The position numbers and the translations under genes are program-made. A stretch of DNA of 64,000 nucleotides from the NCBI RefSeq assembly GCF_029784135.1, contig NC_073746.1, positions 293,842,089-293,906,088 on the forward strand, given 5' to 3'. The DNA is from Toxorhynchites rutilus septentrionalis (Eukaryota; Arthropoda; Insecta; Diptera; Culicidae). This document shows positions 57,925 to 64,000 of this stretch, in pieces. Positions within the stretch are counted from its first letter, which is position 1; the number at the start of each line of letters is the position of its first letter. The notes under the pieces were generated by a model, which was not told the origin of the DNA, did no database searches, and saw only the letters and a list, made by a program, of their open reading frames with translations.

Positions 57925-59204
57925 GGCTGCTTGGGTTGGTTTGTTGATGTGTTGTGATGCGAACCGATGTGGTGTACGGTTTGAATGAGAATGATCGTTA
58001 CAGCAGCGGAGCGGGGATTTTTAAGCTGACTGGCTGGCTCGAGAATTACGCATGTGTGAGACTGCGACCAATGTTTCGTTATTTTTTTTTCTTTTTCCTT
58101 TCCAATCGCGCTTCATTCTATTTCGCTGCTGCTCTGGTTGCCCGTTTTGGTCGGTACGATTTGAGGAGCACAAAATGGACCAATCAAAAATGGGCACATA
58201 GTGCATTTTGACAATGCTTGATATTTCACAATTATTCAATTATTTATCTCAAGAAAAACGAAATGTTATTTGTTATGATAGATGCGTAGATATATTTCCT
58301 ATCAATTGATGCAAAAACCTTTGCGATCTATTGAGAAATGCTCGAGTTATAAGCGTTCCAAATCTTGCATTTTTTCCTACTTGTTCAGTGCCTAGATTTG
58401 CATTTCACCCCCTATATCTTCCGGTTAGACGTAGTCCTACGTCAAAACTGGAAGAATCCAGTTTAAACTGGAACATTGGCAACGCTGCTTGTGGGTATAA
58501 AAGAATCACCGGTTGCATGTCTTGCAATGTCGATTTCCCAAGACTCTTTGGTTTAAAAGTCTGTGTTAGGGAAACACATTCCGATCTCCCCAAATGCACA
58601 CGAGTACAAAAGTATCCACATCTTTCGCGCGCAGCCTCCTTGGTTTTGAAGTCCGTGTTATGGAAACTTATTTCGGTCTGCATATAGAGTGATGCTTCTG
58701 AATCCAGACACTTTTTAATCCGGACACTTTTTCATTACATTCAAAACCATGTTATAGTTACTATTGTGTCAATTTAGTTTAGTGTCAAACATAGTACCTA
58801 TCTGTTAACAAAAAACATGTAAGAATTCAAAACTCAATGTGAATTTCACAAACCCATGTCCGGAATATAAAGCACATTCAGAAAATGATTTTAAATCCGG
58901 ACGGTCAAAAGTTGACGAATCAATTTCTCATTGAAGGAGTTGCATGAGGGTATGTTAGAAGCCTTAGTATGGAGTATGGAGTGTGGAGCAAAGATTTTCG
59001 ATACGGGAAACTGGAAAACTCTTCGATATACAGGACAGGGTCGATTATATGACCCGTTTGTATGTACGTGGGTAACTTTGTAACTTTGTCTGTAGCGCTG
59101 TCCCACATTAATAGAAATTTAACCTCCTTCGTGTTGACCGATTGATCTGAAATTTGCAACACACCTTTATCTCTGCAGTCATTATGAAACTGCCTATTTC
59201 ATGA

Positions 59205-59308
59205 TCTTGAAAATTCAAAATGGCGGCCGCTATAAAATGCCGGATTTCATATTTACTCTAAACGCCATCATTATGGGTATCAAACGAAAGGGCTTGACTA
59301 GAAAAAAA
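59205..59308 (+). repeat. ~120 bp tandem unit, forward copy interrupted by M7
   Basis: AAAATTCAAAATGGCGGCCG, ATTATGGGTATCAAACGAAA and GGGCTTGACTAGAA mark one unit; the next continues after the insertion at 59976. Confidence 0.65.
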
Positions 59309-59975
59309 TGGTTGGGTTATATCTATGATATAACCGCATGGTTGACGTGGAACTACCTTAGTTTAGCAATCATTTATTTGTATTGATTAAATTTTTGGTG
59401 GAATGAAACAATTTCCGAATTCAATTGAATTCAATATATTTGCTTTGTGAGTAACAAAAATGCCAATTTCCCCACGCTACATGGATTTGAAGTTTGTGTT
59501 AGGGAAACACATTTCAGTCTGAACAAAAATGCCCCCGACATACATGTATTTGGAATGCCAATTTCCCCACGCTCCTTGGATTTAAAATCTTCGTTAGGGA
59601 AACACATTTCAGTCGGAACAAAAATACCTCCGACATTCATGTATTTGCAATGCCGTTTTCCCGAAGGTTGCTTGGTTTTGATGGCTGTGTTGGGGAAACC
59701 GTAGATCAGACCAATCGAAATAAGTCAGTTATGGCGTTTAGATAACGCTTAACATATTACAGTTATTCAATTGTTTATCTAATGAAAAATAACATTTTAT
59801 TAATTGCGGTAGAAGCGTAGAAATATTCCCTATCTATTGATGCAAACATCTTTCCGATCCATTAAGAAATGTTCGATTTATAAGCATTCGGAATCTTTCA
59901 TTTTTTCCTGCATGTTCTGTGCTTAGGTTTTCATTTTACCCCCCATATACTCCGGTTAGACGTAGTCCCACGTCA
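59309..59975 (-). mobile_element. TGACGTAG-family member (M7), complete, AAAA duplication
   Basis: Left end TGGTTGGGTTATATC with the hairpin GGTTATATC-TAT-GATATAACC; right end GACGTAGTCCCACGTCA. AAAA on both sides (59305-59308 and 59976-59979). Removal restores the ~120 bp unit (TTGACTAGAA / CAGTTAATTATG as in intact units near 60095 and 60210). It holds about two and a half of the ~94 bp modules, length 667 bp. Confidence 0.75.
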
Positions 59976-60260
59976 AAAACAGTTAATTATGAAAAATTCA
60001 AATCCAAAATGACCGCCAGCACAAAATGGCGTCATATTTAATATATATTTTTTTCCAAACCTTATCAATATGTTTATCAGATGAAAGGGCTTGACTAGTA
60101 GAATACAATTATTGATGAAAAATGGGAATCCGAGATAACGGCCGCTACAAAATAGTGGAATACATATTTTCTCAGAACCCCATCAATATGGGTATCAAAT
60201 GAAAGGACTTGACTAGAAGAATACAGTTATTTATGAAAAATGCTAATCCAAAATGGGTCA
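59976..60260 (+). repeat. ~120 bp tandem array, forward
   Basis: Units at about 60000, 60122 and 60239, each with AATCCAAAATG(G/A)C, GCTACAAAATGG-like, TCAATATGGGTATCAAATGA and TTGACTAGAAGAATACAGTT. Confidence 0.75.
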
Positions 60261-61074
60261 CGTCAGATTTCCATTATCTACAGTTAGTTGTTTCATTACA
60301 TGCCCATGATTTATTTTTAGTCTCATCAATGCCCTAGTTTAATGAGGATAGGGGTGTGATAACTACTAACTGCTACTAATTATTTTCTAGCTTTTAGTAC
60401 ATGATCTGTACAGTAAAACCTATGTTTGTGCGGTTTTCTGTTCTTGTGCGGTTTTTTGTGCGATTTTTTTGTACGGTGTATGAAAAGAAGCATATTCGAC
60501 GAAGTTATCGTCCATTTATTCTTTTATATGCATTTCAGTGCGAAAAAAGCATATTTGCGTCTCGATTATCCACTTCTGAAATCTTTCCCCTCCTTTCATC
60601 AAATGCTCTAAGCTTTTCTAAGTTTTTACATGACATGAATTCTAACAGCAACACGATTCGACATGCAACTTAAAACACAAAACAGCCACGCGCATCCGAA
60701 AAGGCAAAGTGTCCCATCGCAAAGCAGGGAAAAAAAGGAAATTGAACGGTGAATGGCGTGGATTTGAGTTATTTTCTTGGGGGAAACTTTTTTTATGCGA
60801 TCCCTATTTACCGCACAAAAAAAGTTTTTTTCGAAAATGTGTACCGAACACGATTTTTTAAAGCTGCTGGTGAAGTATTGCACGATTTTTTATGCGACTT
60901 TTTTGTGCGTAACATTATTTTTAATAATAATGAAACCGTTGAACTTAAAAAGTGTTTTTTACTTATTTTATTTTTTAATTTTAAGTACATTATCTGTATC
61001 ATTAGTATATTAGTATTCTCTACAATAAAACCATTCAACAATTTCTTTAAAATTTTGGATTTGCATTTTAAATA
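60261..61074. other. Spacer of the inverted arrays
   Basis: Recurring TTGTGCGGTTTTTTGTGCGA-like motifs at 60430-60475 and ATGCGACTTTTTTGTGCG at 60890-60910, otherwise AT-rich. Short frames only. Confidence 0.45.
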
Positions 61075-61305
61075 AATAAATAACTGTGTTCTACTAGTCA
61101 ATCTCTTTCGTTTGATACCCATATTGATGGGGCTTTTAGAAAATATGTAATCCGCCATTTTGTAGTGGCCGCTATCTTGGATCATCATCGATAACTGTAT
61201 TCTACTAATCAAGACCTTTCATTTGATACCCATATTGATAGGATTTTCAAAATATATATATATGGCGCCATCTTGAAGTGGTCATCTTGTGAAAATACAA
61301 TAAAT
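61075..61305 (-). repeat. ~120 bp tandem array, inverted
   Basis: Two units in reverse orientation (ATAACTGTRTTCTACTARTC at 61080 and 61191). With the forward array it makes a large imperfect inverted repeat around 60260-61075. Confidence 0.75.
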
Positions 61306-61707
61306 AATTGAATTTATAAAAACTTTTGTACCAAACGTGTTACCATTTAGTCCCGCTACTTATGACGCACCCGTTAATAAGTTCTACAATAATTAATAAA
61401 TAATTTCTCTTGAAGAATTGCAAAGAATACACGTGTCCGGATGTAAAAGCAAAAGTGTCCGGTTTTCAAAGCATGATTAAAAAAGTGTCCGGATTTAAAA
61501 TCACGACACGATGAAAGAAATTTCAAATTTTGAACAAATTTTGAAATATGACATGATTTTGTGGAATTCTGTGATTCATAACTTAGATGAAGGCCTTCTA
61601 ATTCTATAGGAACGCTAATTTTTCATGCTATGATATGTCAATATTTTTTAGTAGTTGAAGTTATATTCGTAAGCGTTTAAGCGTCCGGTTTTCGATGCAT
61701 TACTATA

Positions 61708-62135
61708 TGCATATGGGAACAAAAATGCCCCCGACATGAATCCGCAATGACGATTTCCTCAGGCTCCTCGATTTTGTAGTTCGTGTTAAGTAAACACATC
61801 CCGGTCTACAAAAATGCATGAAGATGAAAACGTACCATGCATTGAACATCAATCGTTGCACGATCATAACTGAGTGGAGCTCTGAGCTGGTACTAGTTTT
61901 TATACAGATTCGTGATTTCAACAGTTTGCCTTGAAAGCACTTTTTGAACTACTGAAACAAGTTTTTGGATAAATATCTCTTAGATTTTTTTTTCGAATGA
62001 AGTAATTATCATACCACTCGGTCCAGTCGGCCAAGATGTATTAACGCTCGAAACCTTGCACTCCAAACCTAACGCTCTCGTTTTCGAAATTTTCATTTTA
62101 CATCCCAGTACAGAAATGAAAGATGCAGTCCTAGT
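61708..62135 (-). mobile_element. TGACGTAG-family terminal part, promoter-bearing
   Basis: 61715-61805 is a ~94 bp module; 61865-62130 is the reverse complement of 34745-35030 (shared CTCGTTTTCGAAA, GTAATTATCATACC-like and AAACAAGTTTTTGGAT blocks). The end is worn (GATGCAGTCCTAG in place of GACGTAGTCCTACG). With 54820-54867 and 58496-58680 it forms one old element split by the hAT-like and the ~3.0 kb insertions. Confidence 0.5.
61869..61904 (-). promoter_or_regulatory. Core promoter (TATA plus initiator), minus strand
   Basis: TATAAAAA from 61904 to 61897 and TCAGT from 61873 to 61869; TATA at -33. Homologous in position to 34984-35030, where the intervening bases differ but both elements are kept. 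Confidence 0.5.
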
Positions 62136-63739
62136 ATATTAATGGCCACAAAAGACGAACAATTCTTCTCACGAGGAATCCATGTGCAGCCAGAAAGATT
62201 GGCAATAGTAGATCATAATAAATAAAGCATTAAGACGATTTATTGATTGCTCTTTCAATATTCTAAAAACTGATTTAACAAATTTCAAGCAGCTACCGTA
62301 CCGTCTCCATTACTAGTATAATTACAACCTGGAAGGCTCATCTGGGGCATAATAACAGCAGTTTACCAAGCACACCTGTTGGATGTAAATATAATGCCCG
62401 GGCCAACACGCACCCTAGTGGTCGAACCATTATTCGGTTGGGCATGGCTGATTTTGAGGATCCACAAATTAGTTAAACATTCCCGTCACGCAGTATTCCA
62501 CATCGCCCTATGAAATCGCTCCGGCTGTGGAGAACCTTCTTTAGTCGCTTCAGACTGAAGGCTGTTATTTTTCACTCAACGTTCATCTGACCCTTTTAGA
62601 TCATATTTTTGGAGCTCCGAGAAGCTGTGAAAGCTTTCCCATCGTTTCAGCTTTGGCCATTTATACGGCTCTGTAGCATTTTACGAGGCGATAAACACGC
62701 TACAGCTGCGGGACTTTATATGTTGTTGATGATATTTATCGTACGCTCATCAAGCACCCAAATGGTGCCCCGGATGAATTTTGTATTTCAGATTTTCCAA
62801 CAAAACACGCGCCTGTGTTCGTACCTATTTCGCCGAAGGCGCTGATCGGAATTGTTTGAACATGTTGGTGATGTATTCCATTAGAAAGATCAACAGGCCC
62901 ATTATCGGGAACACAAATCAGGTCATCGACAGAAACGCAGCGAGTCCAAGCTCTGGCTTTTTTTTAGAAAAAAGTAAAATGTGTACTTGTTACCCGCGAA
63001 CATCGCGATTTCAGCTCCTAAATGACATCCAATCCAGCCGAGGTTTGCAAACGGGAAAACATTCTCGTGATTGGAATATTTTATTATTATGTTTTCTTTA
63101 CTGAGTGTTTTCCGTTCAATCCTCCTTCCCTTCACTGTGCTGTCACCATTTCGTAGACATCCATGTATTGACTCAAATACCCAAATATGTATATATCGAG
63201 CCACAAAATCAGATCATGGTATTGATTTTTCCTCTGGGAGCTGACAACGTTCGCGTTTCGCTTTGCTCGTTATCAACAGTTGGTTGCCCCGCTCGTGCCG
63301 AGCGAGGGGATGTGGCAGAAGCATAAACTTCTGCCTGACTTGCTCCACAGATTCCACACCCATCGGGTATGTTTCCAAGTGGATGGAAATCTAGGAAAAT
63401 AGGTACAATGAAATTTCAATAATTTCGACACAAAATTTCCTCCTGAAAATTGATTGACACAGGATAATTTGAGCTTCGGAAAACTGGAATTTAATTCGCG
63501 GATGGTTTACTAACAACGGCTAATCATGTTAGTTTGTAACAACTGGAGCCAAACAACTATTTTATCATATCGATTTCAAGGCATAATTACCAAAATTCGA
63601 ATTTAGGGCTTATTGTAACCAATTTCCGCGCACCGAAATACTACCATGGAACCCTTCCACGCGCTTTATCAGTAGGGAATTTCGCGTATATGGGATGAGC
63701 AGCACCCTCTCAGAATTGATTGAAATTTTGTGATATATA
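62136..63739. other. Low-repeat sequence, no gene recognised
   Basis: GC is moderately higher and no window repeat is found. Frames of up to 107 codons lack motifs. It may be unique host DNA. Confidence 0.4.
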
Positions 63740-64000
63740 CAGTACTAGCTGATCCGGCAAATTTCGTTCCGCCCAAAATTTGTTTTTTGTTATCAATATC
63801 TTAAAACAATCATGTTTTCTTACTATAAGCAAGTTCATGGGCCCAATCGGAAAACTGTTCATTGAATGATCTTCTATTCGACCCCGTTGAATTTACCTTT
63901 TACTATAAAATTCCTAGTATTACTAACAAAACTCATCATTATAATATCAGATTATTTTCAGACACAATTCTCGTTCAAGATTTTTCAATCACTTGCAAAT
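63740..64000 (-). mobile_element. Helitron-like repeat, runs off the window
   Basis: Starts with TACTAGCTGATCCGGCAAAT, the 3' end of the Helitron-like family on the minus strand, and matches 42812-43011 and 44222-44250 without interruption. It gives the uninterrupted site for the element at 43016-44217 (near 63951-63966). Confidence 0.65.

Larger units (their letters stand above)
56066..58444 (-). mobile_element. H2A-bearing TGACGTAG-family element, block II
   Basis: Left end GACGGGTGGGTAATGTCGGG and right end GACGTAGTCCTACGTCA are the same as in block I, but the flanks are different, with A-runs on both sides (AAAA left, AAA right). It holds two H2A units instead of three. The first is close to unit 1 of block I and the second to unit 3, so an internal unit was lost here or gained there. 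Confidence 0.65.
54876..58487. mobile_element. hAT-like element with 8 bp target duplication
   Basis: Left end CAGGGTTGCCAAT, right end in reverse complement CAGCGTTGCCAAT: 13 bp inverted repeats with one mismatch. The octamer CTTGTGGG flanks both sides (54868-54875 and 58488-58495), the size typical of hAT transposons. Just inside both ends AAACTGGAAG motifs repeat. The left interior (54900-56060) is AT-rich and has no hAT transposase or BED domain. The right two-thirds is a nested H2A-bearing element. Confidence 0.75.
58686..61707. mobile_element. ~3.0 kb element with inverted ends, TGCATA duplication
   Basis: Left end AGAGTGATGCTTC and right end, reversed, TATAGTAATGCATCG share an AGTRATGC core; TGCATA(T) stands on both sides (58679-58684 and 61708-61713). 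GTGTCCGGAT/ATCCGGACAC motifs cluster just inside both ends (58705-58730, 58890-58900; 61430-61500, 61683). The flanks (CGGTCTG left, GGGAACAAAAATGCC right) rejoin into one unit of the ~94 bp module, supporting an insertion. The palindromic TATGCATA site leaves the exact edge uncertain by 1-2 bp. No transposase recognised. Confidence 0.55.

Noticed and set aside
1..64000. Endogenous viral elements
   Set aside because: No frame resembling viral polymerase, nucleoprotein or glycoprotein was seen in the translations; only retrotransposon and DNA-transposon relics.

Overview
This is eukaryotic, AT-rich, intergenic or deep intronic DNA, most likely from a culicine mosquito (Aedes-like). The inference rests on an ITmD37E-type transposon, a tRNA-derived SINE with a GAA-rich tail, Helitron-like repeats ending near CTAGT, several decayed mariner and pogo copies, and no long open reading frame that looks like a host gene. 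Family names come from memory of motifs; no database was searched.

Layout. 0-13 kb: short tandem and dispersed repeats, a pogo-like fragment, and a 3.2 kb segment bounded by inverted repeats (7413-10607). 13-17 kb: diverged long-period repeats, then a less repetitive stretch with a TATA/initiator pair near 16.1 kb. 17-22.9 kb: a wrecked mariner, a SINE with perfect 14 bp target duplications, a second pogo-like copy and a Helitron-like array. 24-30 kb: a mariner core, a coiled-coil peptide recalling BEL/Pao gag, and a complete 1.28 kb DD37E element with near-perfect terminal repeats and a broken transposase. 30-33.3 kb: low-repeat sequence with nothing recognised.

34.7-62.1 kb is the most interesting part. 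A repeat family, here called the TGACGTAG family, has one end starting TGACGTRG, the other ending in an imperfect hairpin and ACCCACC, and A/T-run target duplications. Its interior differs between members: a ~94 bp tandem array (43016-44217), a TATA/initiator core promoter (34745-35686), or histone H2A pseudogene units (38543-42227 and 56066-58444). The H2A units keep recognisable H2A protein sequence, some keep TATA boxes, and all five have a histone-type 3' stem-loop. The insertions are nested: the first H2A element lies inside a 4.37 kb transposon (18 bp inverted repeats, AAAT duplication, related uninterrupted site at 50.9 kb), itself inside another family member. The second lies inside a hAT-like element (8 bp duplication CTTGTGGG). 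A further ~3.0 kb inverted-repeat element (58.7-61.7 kb) interrupts the same host repeat.

44.5-54.7 kb between these blocks holds mariner fragments, a tRNA-like Pol III signal, unusual hairpins and low-repeat sequence. No operon or pathway is present; the biology is transposon nesting and apparent capture of histone gene pieces.
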